Below, one piece after another: positions 38,745-52,078 of a DNA stretch of 64,000 nucleotides. The notes under the pieces were generated by a model. The model did no database searches, was not told the origin of the DNA, and saw nothing but the letters and a program-made list of their open reading frames with translations. Positions within the stretch are counted from its first letter, which is position 1; the number at the start of each line of letters is the position of its first letter. Source of the stretch: Caprimulgus europaeus. Its lineage: Eukaryota > Chordata > Aves > Caprimulgiformes > Caprimulgidae. The translations under genes and the position numbers were made by a program. The DNA is taken from positions 60,057,295 through 60,121,294 of the forward strand of contig OU015524.1 of NCBI GenBank assembly GCA_907165065.1. The letters are read 5' to 3'.

Positions 38745-39090
38745 GAATGATTTGCCCAACCACATTTGAACCACTGTAAAACTTCAGCATTCATGATATC
38801 GTGTGGCAAGGAGCTCAGCCTGTTGCAGATACCAGTAAATCCTTTTACTTTTTCTGAACCATGCTGCCTGCTGGTTGTGTTTGGTGATCCTCTGTTCTTT
38901 ATTGAGTGAGAAAAAAAAAAATATTCCATGTTCATGTTCTGTATGCTGTTCATGACCTTATATGAATTTTAGTAACATCTCCCCATAGGCATCCTGTCTT
39001 CAGTAAGACTCCTAGGCTATATTCCTTGTTGGGAAAAACTTCCAGATTGCTGGATGTCTTTGTTTCCTTTATCTATTCCTTTTAAGTCAC
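38745..39090 (-). mobile_element. Ancient CR1/L3-like LINE relic
   Basis: The block order on the + strand follows the same old CR1 lineage as the relic at 34340. The blocks are TTGAACCACTGTAAAACTTC, ATATCGTGTGGCAAGGAGCT, GAACCATGCTGCCTGCTGG, TTGGTGATCCTCTGTTCTT, GTTCATGACCTTATATGAAT, ACATCTCCCCATAGGCATCC and AGACTCCTAGGC. In consensus form these are 'gcatccacaacatcctgtggcaatgag', 'gaacctgctgcctgct', 'tcatgattttatagacctc' and 'catatcccccttag'. The element is in minus orientation and strongly decayed. T-rich sequence following it, to about 40100, could be more of the same ORF2, but I cannot support that by eye. Confidence 0.65.
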
Positions 39091-39258
39091 AGGTTATGTA
39101 TTACAATAGATGAAGCATTTCATTCGAAGTTCCCTAACAAGTCTTACATAAATGCTATCTGATCCCATAATGTTAATTTTGTTGATTTTCAAAGTGGTTT
39201 CAACCACTGCTACTTCACTGCAAAATGCTTCTTTGCCTTATCCACACCAACTTTCAGA

Positions 39259-39292
39259 AAAACAAACAAACAAACAAACAAACAAACAAACA
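39259..39292. repeat. (AAAC)n simple repeat
   Basis: About eight uninterrupted AAAC units lie within the stretch CAGAAAAACAAAC...AAGCAGG. Confidence 0.9.
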
Positions 39293-42200
39293 AGCAGGTC
39301 CCAAATGAATGAGCATAAGTTCAATATATTTTAATTTTTCTACTGCAGCTAATTTTTTTTCTAGGTGCTCATTTACTTTGAACATTTACTGGCATTATAA
39401 ACTGTTTCAGGGTTCCTGCTCTTAAGATGTTTCTATACTATTGGCATTGTGCTGCTACAGTCATGACTCGAGCTTTTTTGTTTTCTCACATAGCCACACC
39501 TTCAGCTTTCTGAAAAATACATTCTGAACTGAACAGACTCCACTCCACCCTCCCTCTAAAGCAGAAGGCTTTAATTTTAGCTTTCCATAAGTCTCTTTGT
39601 TATATATATATTTTTTCTGAGAGACCAATAATTATGTGTTTTGACACCCTCCATGCTACCTGTGTACATTTCAGTCTTTTGACTGTAGCTTTTAATTTCT
39701 TCTTTAAAAGTTTTTCACTTTTTCATAATTTTCTCTTTTAGTAAAAAACTATTACAGGGCATATTTTGACTTTTGTTGTTTTTGTAAGAATGGGAAGTGT
39801 AAGCACACTATGATTGTGGCTACATTGATAATAAAATTTTAAAACAAGCTCTGCACTTGGCTCGTTTCCTTTTTTGTAAATTTATCTGGGACAATATACT
39901 ACTATTCCATTTCAGGTGTCTAAAATGTATTTTTCCTATTATGTCTTAATGAATCCATGTTAATGTAACTGTCTCTGACTCTCTCTGTGCAACTGAATGC
40001 TCCTTTTATTATGTCTTTCTGCCCTGATGTGATTTCCTTAGTTACTCTCCTGGTTGGCAGATTTATTGTACTGATCTTGTACTATGTTTTCATTTTTTTT
40101 CTGTTTGGGATTTGAACCCATAAGGATTCTTTGTTTCCTGTTAAGACAAAAGATTTATTTGTTGCGTGCCACCTCTCCCAAGAAGAGGGACCTTCTCCTC
40201 TGTATCCTGTATCTGTTAAAAATATCTGACTTCCTGAGGGTACCTACCTTCTCATCTCATTGGCAAGTGACAACGAAAATAATGAAAATCTAAGAATTGG
40301 AAAGACTATAGGTGTGCTGGTAGATATTTATCCCTCACTCCCTTGCAAGGGAAAATTTGAAACTAAATGACGCCCTGAGGTACTACTAATATGAAGACCA
40401 GACAAGTTTTAAGACAGCCAGCTTTTTGAAATTCTAAATAAACAAGGGAATACTTCCTTTGAAATAGAAAGCATATTTAAATAACTATTGTCTCTTGTTT
40501 ATTTTCTGATAAAACAGCTTGGTACAAGAAAAGGTAATGTCTCCATCAGTACTAAATAACAGCTTTCCCTCATGACTCAAAAAACCCTTAAAAAGTAATA
40601 ACACTTCAACGTTTAGATTTGGAGCATTTCAATAGCAATGATGTATGCCATAGTGCAAGGTGAAAATGTTAGTATTAAATATAAATATAGGAAATAATAC
40701 AAAATTATACTCAAATACTCATAATTTTTCAAGGTTAAAATGCTATGACACAAAAAAAAAAAAAATATTTTTAGTGTAGGTTATTTTTCCAAAACAGACT
40801 TCTGTGATAGGAATTTATTTCAAATAATGTCTCCTGACTGACTTTATCAATGACTCACTGAGTAAAATTCATCCTGACCAAGACGTCTTAGTCCTGCTTT
40901 TGCTCTCTTCTCAGGCTGCTACAAGATCACGACAATCTTGTCTGCAGAACAGTCAGAAAATTGTTTTCAGTGGGAATTATTTGACCAGGTCAACAAATTG
41001 AAACAACTCCAGTTCATGAGAATACACACCACTTGGAGCAGTTCTGCTTGTTGGGGTTTTACAGAGACTGAGGTGAACCACAATACAATGTTTCTCAGCC
41101 TGCAGAATAAAGTATAAGAAAACATGTGCTGTATGTGGATGCAATAAAATCATGACTTACAGGAATGCTGGAAAAATGAATTAAATATATCATGATTGGA
41201 CAAGGCATGGTTTAGAGAGCCCATTACCCTTACTGTAGGACATGCGTCAATATACACTAACTCAGGAATTATATACTTACAAGGATGTTTTGGAAGCCTC
41301 AAACAGACTGGAATGGAGTATCTAAATGAGCTAAGGTAGTCCTCAAAGCATTGGGAACAACCATTCACTGGAGTCTCAATATTTTTTTTATGCTGTTAAG
41401 AAACCTTTCAAAACAGGAAATATGTGAGTAGTATTAGAATAGGTCTGTAGTGCAGATCTCTATGTTTTTCACCCTACATCTGTGAAAGGAAAAAAAAAAG
41501 AAAAAAAAACCTCAACACATTTTTATAAAGTGTAATTGTGGTATGATTTGAATGCCAGAAAGCCAGTGCCTAAGTGAGATGTTTGTTTCAGTTGTCCCAG
41601 CTGTATATTGCCAAAGTAAGCTTTAGTTTAATTGCAGGCGTTCTTTAAAGTAAATCATTATCTGTCATTGTCATTCCAAAATTATAAAACATTAAAATAG
41701 ATGCAACATTCAGCACTATTTAGACAGATCTGAAAACATTTTAAAAGTATGTATTCTGTAGTCTTTAGATTGCAGAATTTTATGCATTTGCTAGAAAGGA
41801 CATTCAGATCAAAATATAAGCCAAATTATCCATAAAATATTGTAAGCTGGTAGAGGAAAAGAGGATAAGACTTCTCATTTCCCCATTTGTCTGAAATTGG
41901 AAAAGTTATAGAGATGTTTAATTATTGTCATTTCATCAGACTGTCTCTTCAGTAAATGAATGGAACTGGGATGATGAGATATCAAGTAACTTCTTTCCAA
42001 CAGGGGGAAATCCAAAGGTCCTTAGCAAGATGTGATAAAGGAAAAGTAGATGTGACATGCTACTTGGTATTTTAGGACAGTCATATATATAACCAAAATA
42101 TTCTCAAATGATCAAGAATGACCAAACTCAAAAATAAGGGAACTATATTTTGGTATCCCAGGAAAATTTTAAAGTTCCTTTGTGTAGCACGTAATACAAG

Positions 42201-44285
42201 TGTACCATGCCACAGAATTCTTTGTATTTGACTGTGTGTCAGCCAAATTTTATATTATCTCATACCGCCCCTCAACTTTTTTCCCTTACTTCTGAATCAG
42301 TGGTACAGTTTCTGTAGCAGAAACTATATTGTGCCCAAATATTATTTTCCACATCTTCTTTGCTGCAATGCACACTTGCTATCCAGTGCAGGAGTGGCTA
42401 AAGGATGCAGCGTGTGCAGGGACAAAATAGAAGACAGCAAACACACTCTGTAGGTGAGAAAGGTGCAGAGCAGCAGGTTGTAGATGCTGTGAGCAATAAG
42501 TGGATTCATTCAGTGATCATGGGATTTACATTGAATTTGTGTGTCACTCTGGCTTAGTGGTTTTGACATATTGCTCCTTGCAGTACCTTATTGTGGATGT
42601 AAGCAAATTTCCTCTGTTGCTGGAACTGTGCCTCAAACCATTTTCCCTTTTAAAAATCAGAAGAAGAAAAAAAAATTTTTTCCCTGGAGGGGATCATTCT
42701 TCATCTAGCCCACCTGCAGATTAAAATATAATACAGCTCTGCATAACATTTTAGAACCAAGATGTACTAAAACAAATTTTGCAACAAAGGAGCACCACTA
42801 CAACATCTACCATCAACCCTGTTTGTAAGACTGTGTAGCAGTGGAAAGTGAAGGTGTGAGAGATGTATTCCCCTTTTCCATGTAAACATGATCACTTTCT
42901 TATAGTCACAATCAAGCTAATGTCCATTATAACTTTGCAATGTAATTTATACCAACTACACTCGGGTAGAAATGTTTATGCTTTTCTATAGAAATATATT
43001 TAATATCTTCATAGCACATCAGAGTTTTCAAATCATGTTACTTAGAAAATATTTGTGTGGTAGGATTCTAAGGATGACCCAATTAAGACTTTCTAACTGT
43101 GTCTAGAGTTGCTTTCCATTGAGATTATTTTTCCTATAGATACCTGTTACTGGGATCAATCTGACCCATTGCAAAGACTGAAATCAAACATAGTGATTGC
43201 TGTTTGCATTGTACAAGTCATGTTAGATCTGGTCTGATTGGAGAGAAGAGGTGCTCTCTTAATACAAATAATAATTTACTTTATAAGCCACAAAGATAAG
43301 TGATTTTAAAAGTAAGAATGATTTCTCCACAACTAGGATGGACATAAAATCTGCCAATTAAAGCAGGAAAATCAGGTCTACCTAACTGCTCACTGTGTTG
43401 AGACGATTTCCCAAGAAGCTTCAGCAGAGCATTCTGCAGGAAGAAATGCAGCCCTTGCTCCTACGCCATGGAGCAGTATCCCAATGTGCTCCTTCTGGAC
43501 TCAACCCAACTTTGTTGTTTAGACTGATATGCCAAGCCCATCTGGTTTCACTAAGATGGTCTAGGTTTTACAAGGCTCCAGCCACATTCTTTGGATCCAG
43601 CTTGCAGAATGTGCTTCTAGGGTAGAGGATCTCTGTCTGTTATCACTTTTTGGAAATAGATCTCTAGCTATAAAAACAACACAGAGTCCCCTAAGAGTAT
43701 CTCTACACTCTGAAAAAGCTAAGCTTAGCCGTCCAGTTCATTCCCAGGTTCTGACGCCCTGGTATTGAGGCCAGAATAGGTAGTTTTAGCACTCTAGATG
43801 TAATCTAAAACTCTACAGGAAAGACTGGATGCTCTTCTTTCCTCCGTAGTTGGGACTCCAAATTGTGCAACTGCATGTTATCTGGAGAAAGGAGATGTAA
43901 ACTTTTCAAGAAACTTCTAAACCAAGAGCTCTTCAGTTTGGATAACACATAAAATCGAAGGAGTAAAACCAATAAGCATCTCCTGACAAATTTTTATTTC
44001 ATTATTCTCATTCTCTGAGGTATGATCAAACTTTTTTTAAAAAAGCAGTAGTGCATACTTTAAAAGAAAAAAAAAAAAAAAGTGTCTTACTTTCCAGATC
44101 AGGGCCTCTGCTTTAAATGCAGTTTCTTCTCTGGTCCCTGAAGGCAACATCCTTCTGCAGGTCTAGGCCAGCAATCAACAGACCTCTTCTTACACAAGAC
44201 ACATTCTCTAATGAATCTACCGACGAGCTCTCCTTCTCACCTGTTGTGTTTTCAGACACATGACTTGGCACAGTTATCTGTTTTA

Positions 44286-44351
44286 GGTTGGTTGGTTGGG
44301 GTTTTTTGTTTGTTTGTTTGTTTTTGTTTGTTTTGTTTGTTTGTTTGTTTT
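44286..44351. repeat. (GGTT)n / (GTTT)n simple repeat
   Basis: Three GGTT units (44286-44299) lead into an impure GTTT array that runs to about 44351. The array contains two variant units, one longer and one shorter by a single T. It is a compound, partly degenerate microsatellite. Confidence 0.9.
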
Positions 44352-47220
44352 CCTGTCTAGGGCCTTTTTGCTCCCTAAAGAGTGAGTTCCCTGCAGAGGA
44401 ACTAGAGAAAATTGCTTTTTCTGAGGATGCTGCCATTGTGTTTCTTTGTTTGTGCAAGCTATACTCCAGTGCTGATGGCCAACAGCAGGTGTTCTGAAAG
44501 ACTCTGCTGTGCCTAATTTATAAGCACTTAAGTCTTCTATTGATTACACCCATGACATATTTGGGATAAGGGAAATCGCTTTTCTCAGATAAATTTTTAA
44601 TACGTATTTGTGCAAAGTAATGACCCCAACAGAAGACTGAATATTTTAGGTAATCCCCACGTTACCTCTCCTTCGCAAAATAGAGTACTCACTTGGGATA
44701 TGGGAAGAATGCAGGTATTAATATTTGAATCTTTGTAGCTCAAATTCCAGTTAAATTTGAAGTTCTGTGATATACAGGTTTTAATTTCCCTCTCAAATAT
44801 TTACTTTATCCCATGACATAATGGAAGTATTTTCAAAACTAACTTCATTTTGTTCCCTACATGTTTTTGTGTTGAATATAAAATTGAGTTTGAAGCTTTC
44901 CTGATTTTCTAAAAAGATCTCTAAGTACTTGGAAAATTATATGTATTTTTTCCACTAAAGAGATATTATCAAGAGTAGCAAGAATGATAGGGACACGTAG
45001 TTGGAAAGGTCCAGCTGCAATAGCAAAAAGAGTAAAAGACTTTGTGCTAAGGATATGATGTCCAGCCTAGATCAATTTCAGAAGTTTATATTTAGGAATT
45101 ACTCCAGTCTGGTCCCATTTACTGGGTTTCCATTTGAGACTGAAATGTACCAGATACACTCCTAGAGTGATCCTTCCAGCTGATAAAAACCTGGAAGGAA
45201 TTCAGTTCATGCACTCTGAGGTCTCTCAAAGACCACTGCACGAGACCCATAAGAGTCAAAACACAGATCCAAAACACAGAAAATGATGGTAACCCTGCTT
45301 AGCTACGGAAGCCAGCTTCCAATCTGAACTAGTCTTGTAGATGAAACCACAGGCAAACCCTTCCCAGCAACGTATTAAGAGCCATGGTTGGTTCTCAAAA
45401 CATCTTAGGGTAGACTTCTCCTTGATTACCCTCATAACAGGCTAATGAAAACATCATCCCTTTCACCTTTTACCACCCTACCTTTCCTTAATAACAATAT
45501 ACTCAAAAACCAACAAGTGAAATCATTCTTGATATAACTACTGTGGGTCAAAGGGGAATTTCTATTTATTTTCTTATATGTCTGTAATAAATCTGACATC
45601 ATAGACAGATCGAATAGTGCCTAACCCTGTCTTGACAGATAACCCAAATCAGATATTAAACACGTTTCCTTCATGATCTAAAAGAACCAAGATTGCAGGG
45701 ATATAAGCAGTGTCAAACTTATGCATGTTATTGAATCAAAAAATATATCAAAGGAAAATTGTTAGACTACATTGTCAAATACTCTCTTTCCACTGGCTCC
45801 TACAGAAAAAGCAAGAAGGGTCTGATTTTCCTGAACCTTCAAGATCACAGCAGTGGTTATGGCATGAGGAGCAACAAATGAGACAACCAGAAATGTGTTT
45901 AAGGTCCTAGAATTTTAGGACAAAAGGGAGACCATTTATCCAATGTTAATCACTCTGGGTAGGTGTTTTTTGGTATGAACATTATATAATATACAGCCGT
46001 ATTATTTACATTACATCTTTCTACAACATCCATGTTCCAGTCAATGTACAGAATGCATAATATTCTCTTAGCCAACATTTTTCAACCTCTTTCTATTTAC
46101 TGTTCAGTGTGTACTTCTGTAGGCTATATACTGCACACTATTTTGATTTGTTCCATATGTGAGTTTTTGTACAGTGTTTACCACTAATATATATGAGTGC
46201 TTCATAAACAATTCCTTTACCTTCACAACACCTCTGTGAGAGGATTATCTCTTTTTTTATGCACAGAGAACTGAGACACAAGGAGATAAATGTGAAAATG
46301 TACACTAATGTGGAGCGGCTAATCTATGATGTTTTGAACCTGATTATTTGCATCCTAAGATGTGACCTAGGAGTCTATTAGTGCAAAACACAGCTATTGT
46401 TGCAGACAAGAGTGCTCAGTGTTTCTGCAAAGCAGACTCCAAGGAGGCAATGGATGCTAAGAAGGGATGCAAAAGGGGTGTCTGAGCCTGTGGGGACACA
46501 TGAACCCTTTAGCTGTACTTTAGTTCTGTGGCAAGAACCTTCTTTCCATCCTTGCCTCAGCATCATGGCCACCTTGGGGAGGCAATGGGGGAACATGATC
46601 TGGAAGAAAACTATGTCACATTCAAACCAGTTACCTTTCTGGACAACCTGAGTAGTGTGACAGCAGGAAGCAGGGCAAGTCTTATTAACCCCCTGTTTAA
46701 CATTAGTGACTCAGTATGAAATCTTTGTGAAAGATAGTAATAGTCTTTAAAATCAGAAAGCAAATTTGCAGAATAAATTTCACAGTTTTTAACAGGCCCT
46801 TGGACATACCACCCTGAGTATCAAAAAAATGTGACTGGAAATGACTGGAAATTGTAGAAGCAATTGTCAGAATGATTCCTGATTGTTCAGTGTTACACCC
46901 TGAAAACTTAATTTTCATTCACTGTAATACATTTACATGAAAATATAAGTTAAGTATAAATATTGGTTGTACTGGACCCCTTCACTATAACATTTGAAAA
47001 AGTATGGAAATTGGAAGGCTTTTTACAATCAGAGTTTAAAATAATAGCTGATGTTTGCATCTGTGTACACATGTTGGTGAAGAATGTTTAGATTTGCTTA
47101 CAGGAATCCTTAAGAGCCTATGTGCTCTTATGCACAGCAAGTAGTGCCAATGATGTACATTTAATTTAGCTACAGCATCCCAATTAAGAAAAGTGACCTT
47201 CAGAGCAATTGTAAAAAATA

Positions 47221-47305
47221 AATAAAATAAAATAAAATAAAATAAAATAAAATAAAATAAAATAAAATAAAATAAAATAAAATAAAATAAAATAAAATAA
47301 AATAA
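47221..47305. repeat. (AATAA)n microsatellite, 17 perfect units
   Basis: The pentamer AATAA is repeated 17 times without interruption, with a degenerate AAAAAATA lead-in and an ATAAT tail. Pure A-rich pentamers often arise from the poly(A) tails of retroposed sequences, but I see no retroposed gene body next to it. Confidence 0.97.
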
Positions 47306-49215
47306 ATAATTGAAATGCTTTGAAGAGGAAAGACTGGAAAAATACCTTAATTTTCAAATAGTCAAATCTGTGTCTGCTCTGTAATGTTTTTATGTCTATG
47401 GCAATAGGGAAATATTTCTGTTTTTCATTTTCAGTCCTTGAAGCTCAGGCTGAAAATAGTATCATGGAGAAATAGGCTAACTGGTGCATGATCACCTGTC
47501 ATTTCACAGGAATGAGATTGCCTAAATTATAATTTCAGGAGAGGGAAAAGCAAAATCTTGTAGAAGTACTTGAGACCCAAATAATTTGTGCATCTGATTT
47601 GTGACAGCCATAGTGGTAGTCAGCTCTTCATGCTTCCTTTGAAAATCCCAACCTACATCTGTGCATACAAAATACTTTCTGGTTTCAGACATTTATTAGC
47701 ACTGTTCAGACACTGGGTTTTTTGGCTGTACTTTACATCATTTCAAGTGATTTTTTTTCTTTTAACTCCCACCTGCCTTACTGCTGGTTGCCAGCTCAGG
47801 TACAGCATTGACCCAGGAAAGCTGTTTTGAATCAGTGAAAGAGAAGAGAGCAGTACGCAGATAAGCCTGGTATTCATGCGGGTAGGCTGGGGAAGGTCAT
47901 TTGCTCTCAAGTGCTAGGGACAGGAAAATGCAAACCTCACAAAGGGATGCTGTTGGTTACTGCGGGAAGAGAAAAGTCACTAGGTGGCAGAAGCACTCCT
48001 CCTGCTGCTCCTCCTAGCTCTCACGGTGTGGGCTGTAATTAGGTCAGTGTATGGTAAAGTAGGACTGGGTGATAAATAAAGTAGGTTTTCTCTCCTCGTA
48101 CACTTTGCAGCTTAATTTCGCTTCTTTTTAGGTAGTGTTACAAGGTGGATTAAAACTTTTAAAGACAAAAAAAATAAAAATAAAGCCCTCTTCCCAAAGT
48201 AAATGAAATTTAAACTCACTGAGGAGTAACGACAGAGAAGGAGGAGAGAAATAGAGGGAAGATGACTCCTCTCTGGTGACATTGATATTCTGTTCAGAAG
48301 AACACCGAGGAGCGGGAGGGCTGTGCAGAGATGTTTGTTAAATCTCAAACCCAAGCGGGCAAAATGTGCAGTTTTGCCAGCTCTGGTGCAAAGCAATAAC
48401 ATGCACTTTTTCCTTGAGGTATTTTTGTAATTTTGCTATGAAAAAGGCAGTTTTAGTCAGCAAAACATGACTGATTTCCCCTTCCACAGATCAGCGTAAT
48501 GTATCTCACTATGGATGTGGTACTGAAGGTCAAAGATGAGATAACATCTCCTGCATCACTTAATCTCCATCTAACTGGGAGCCACTTTACCCTAGAGCTC
48601 AGTGTCAGCTCACAGAAAGGAAGGTACTAGTTGTCAGGACAATTATTACAGAATGTGTTTAATCAGATTCACAAAGCTGTTCTTTCTGGGTTAAATCATG
48701 TTAAGGACTTGATACTATTTCCATTGAATTCAATGCAAACCTCCCCTTGATTTCAATAAGAACAGATTTTGTTCCTATTTTTTGTTCAGTGCAGCATCTG
48801 ACTTCCCAAAAGACAGGACAGAGAAGGAATTTTCAAGAGGAAGGCAGAGGACAAGAATAATCTTCTTCACGTCTTTAGGCTTTCCACCTCTAAGCATGCG
48901 GGGAGAAAAACAGACTTCCTTGAAACAGAAGATAACCTGGTTGAAAGGAACAGATGCAAAAATATAAAGAAAATAAACAACAATGTAGATGCTAAAATTT
49001 GATTTAGGCAGAATCTGAAATTCTGTCTAGATCTAAAACAGTGATCCTTAAGTGTGATATTGCAGAGTTATGCTGAGATCAGGAGCTCTGAAAGCTCAGA
49101 TCACTCCCCTGTTCAGTTCTCCAGGTGCTTACCATGGCTTAGGGGCTTAGGTAAGTAATTCCTGCCTAAAACACACTGGAAACTTAAGATTGGTAGAGTG
49201 CTGTATTAAATCTCC
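47306..49215. other. Unique non-coding DNA with a less AT-rich core
   Basis: From about 47850 to 48420 the sequence is visibly less AT-rich than its surroundings and contains a strong CTCF-type motif at 47977. At 48722-48735 a perfect palindrome CATTGAATTCAATG is followed by a TTGATTTCAATAAG word. Together these resemble the 'ccattgaagtcaatgg' word of an old reptile/bird interspersed repeat. No coding exon is recognised. Confidence 0.5.
47977..47990 (+). promoter_or_regulatory. Strong CTCF-type binding motif
   Basis: TCACTAGGTGGCAG matches the vertebrate CTCF core CCASYAGRKGGCRS at every position except the first. The core is read on the + strand, which sets the direction of any loop anchored here. 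It sits inside the less AT-rich block at 47850-48120, unlike most of this desert. CTCF occupancy cannot be known from sequence alone; strong single motifs in intergenic DNA are often bound. Confidence 0.5.
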
Positions 49216-49380
49216 AGAATCACAGAATCACAGAATCACAGAATCACAGAATCACAGAATATTAGGGATTGGAAGGGACCTCGAAAGATCATCTAGTCCA
49301 ATCCCCCTGCCGGAGCAGGAACACCTGGATGAGTTCACACAGGAAAGCGTCCAGGCGGGTCTTGAATGTCTCCAGAGAAG
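49216..49380 (-). mobile_element. CR1 LINE 3' end with expanded octamer tail
   Basis: Five perfect tandem copies of AGAATCAC (49216-49255) plus a partial sixth form the element's 3' end. They are followed by ATTAGGGATTGGAAGGGACC and the CAGGAACACCTGGATGAGTT block. The copy stops after TCCAGAGAAG at 49380 and is thus 5'-truncated to about 165 bases. Most CR1 copies in this window carry one to three octamers, so this tail is longer than usual. Sequence identity suggests the same young subfamily as 21334 and 24359. Confidence 0.95.
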
Positions 49381-52078
49381 TCCCATTTTGTTCAATTTAT
49401 TTAAGAATAGACATCTTATATTAACAGGATCAGATCCTAACAATGCATTTTTATTTAGTTTTTAAGCACAGTAAAGGGTAGTACCTGTATTCACTCTTAA
49501 TATAATATCCTAGTGATGGGTAACCACAGTGGGAATAGAATTTCAATGGCATCAGATTACATGTGTATGAGAATTTCCGGGAAATCTCAGTTCTGGACAG
49601 TGGGAACTGTTGGAACCAGGTCCCTTCTGCAGTGGGACAGTGTCCCCTGAGGAGTCTTCATCATCACTAGTTGACAGCCAGTCCTGGAGTGATTTCCCCT
49701 TGGATCTCTAGGATTTTGTATGGCTGTTGACCAAAGGAAGATTTTTTAAAAATATTTTTTTGATGTGCATCTGAGTAGGTTGGTCATTTCTGGCTTAACT
49801 GTTTATGGTTTCATTTAGAAAAGAGGAGCCCTAAATCTCACCCTGAAGTGAGTGTGATACCTGCTATAGCACAGATTTATATTTTTAATCCAATTTCTAC
49901 ACAACACTTGTAGGGATCAGCCTATAGCTTAGGGCATTTGACCTCAGAAAAACCTCAGCCCTCTTTCCACCTTTTGTTACCCAAGCCTGAGCAGGTCTCT
50001 GAGTTTCGAGGTGAATTCTCTAACAAGTAAGCTGCTTTGTAAATGATAGGCACAGTTTCTATAAATCACCTGGTTTCTAAAAGCAATGAAGTGAACTCTG
50101 CTCTTTGCAAGGGTACATGAAAGTAAACATTTCATGGATTCAGGTTTCCCTTATTCAAGTGAAATATGGGAGCTGAGATTTTCCTTGCTTAGTGTTTTTC
50201 AATGATACCTGGTCATTTTGGGAAAGATCACATTGCATGATATACTGCATAAATCCTTATGTATATCAAATTGGATGGTAGTGCCTAAAAGACACTGCTA
50301 TGTCTTTTTTTTTTTTTTTTTTATAGACACTGAAGTCCTGTATTTGACCTAGGGCTACAACTTTGTTGTTTATTACAGTTAATGAATTTAAGTAGGACAC
50401 CATCTACATTAGCATATAGATTCTGCTGTGAATTTCAGGGGTTTGAATAAGTTTCAGAAAAGATGTAAGAAGAGGGAAAAATAAAACATAGTCCTGGTAC
50501 TGATAACACCATTCTCTCCTTCTAGATGTGGGTGGGTGTTCTGTGGTGGCAATAACAGTTATCACAGCACAATGCTGGGAACCTGAAAGAGTAAAGGTGT
50601 TAATATTAGACATATTATTCAGACCCTCAGGTGGAGACAGCTAGGAAAGAGCCGAGTGTTAAAATAGTATCCTCCCTCAGTCCTATCATCTTTATTTCTC
50701 TTGCACTTCTTACTACACAAGTATAAACTACAACTGCCTGCCTTAGAGAAAATCAAACTAAAGAAACAGTGCAGACATACAGACTTTCTTTAAAAGGTTA
50801 CCAAATTGGTTTCATTTTTGTGTGACTCACCATCAAACAACTAGTAGCATCACAGCAAAATATTTTTTTACCTAAAGATTTTTTCAGGCATAGGAGACAT
50901 CCATTTCACCAATGTTACTAGTTTCCCATCTCCAGCAACAGCTGATATTACCACTGACTTCATCTGCAAGTTGCTGTCCTTTTGTTTGATCTGGAAATCA
51001 TAAAAAGCTAGCTGACTAATTTGACTAGCTTAGTCAACTCCTATACTTGCTTGAAAATGGGCTGTGTTCAAGACTACATTCCTTCCAACAGGTCTGGTTT
51101 TACCAACACCTCAAGAAGCATAAAAAGAGGTGAAAGATGGTAGTGACAATAAATGCAACTAGGGGACTCCTGCCTACATGTGGTCTCTCACTGGTGACAA
51201 TAGCAGAACAAAAGAATCATTGAGACTTCTTTCTTAGAAATCCTCAGTGTAAACAAGAGCTGACTGTGGATTTAGAGTGTTAAACTTACTATTTGACAAG
51301 TTAGATCCCAAAAGGATTATTTTTGTTACTACTAAGCTTGAATCTCATGAGAATGAAAATGAGAGTTGGATTTTATTTTCTTGGTATTTTTAACTGCTCT
51401 TGAAAACATTTTGTTGAATAGTAGGAGTGGTTGGTACTTTTCCAATTTGGAACTGCTTAGCTCATGAGTTCATAAAATAACTGCTACAACTCAAAAGTAC
51501 TGCAGCAGCACAGAAAAAGAAAGATAAAGAAAAGTCTGTAGACTTATAAATATATAATTTTCTCTGAGGTCCAGATGTTGAAAAGAAAACCCATGGACAG
51601 AAAAGAACATTGGTTTTACTTTTAAACAAAACCAATAAATTTTGCTTCTTTCACTTGAAGGATTTAGAAATACTATATTATAGTTGTGTTATGTGATACA
51701 CACTAAGGGTTAGTGCTTTAGTGCTATGTTTGAGATTACAAAATAAGTGGCACAAAATAGGATCCATTTAACTTCATCATCTCAGCTATTTTCTCATAAG
51801 GATAAAATCACTGTGGTAAGGGAAGAATTTGTGTATTGTCTATTCAGTGTTCTGCTTCCTTGTGAGAATCAACTCAAAACAGAGATGCTTAATCTTTTAG
51901 ACAGTGTTAGCCTCAGAGTCTGTGATGGGACCATGTCAGTGCCTCATGCTGTAACTTCTCAACAATATGTCATACCATTGCCTCATGTGTACACATATGC
52001 ATGCCAGACATACCATGAGTAGACTTGCAACACCTTCCCTCCCATGATCTTTTCCAAATCCATGAATGCCCAAATTAG
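49381..52078. other. Unique AT-rich non-coding DNA
   Basis: No gene or repeat family is recognised. A T-run lies at about 50306-50322. All open frames are under 100 codons. Confidence 0.6.

Larger units (their letters stand above)
39091..47220. other. Mostly unique AT-rich non-coding DNA
   Basis: The first kilobase is T-rich on the + strand and might be further ancient LINE sequence. The rest I cannot assign. It holds simple repeats at 39259-39292 and 44301-44351, A-runs at about 40749-40764 and 41488-41509, and an A-run at about 44067-44081. A 9-bp-stem hairpin lies at 45171-45199 (TCCTTCCAG...CTGGAAGGA). No exon or RNA gene is recognised. Confidence 0.55.

Noticed and set aside
43695-43770. 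Possible second MITE (TATCTCTACACTCTGAAAAAG)
   Set aside because: Resemblance is limited to about 20 bases and no second end is visible.
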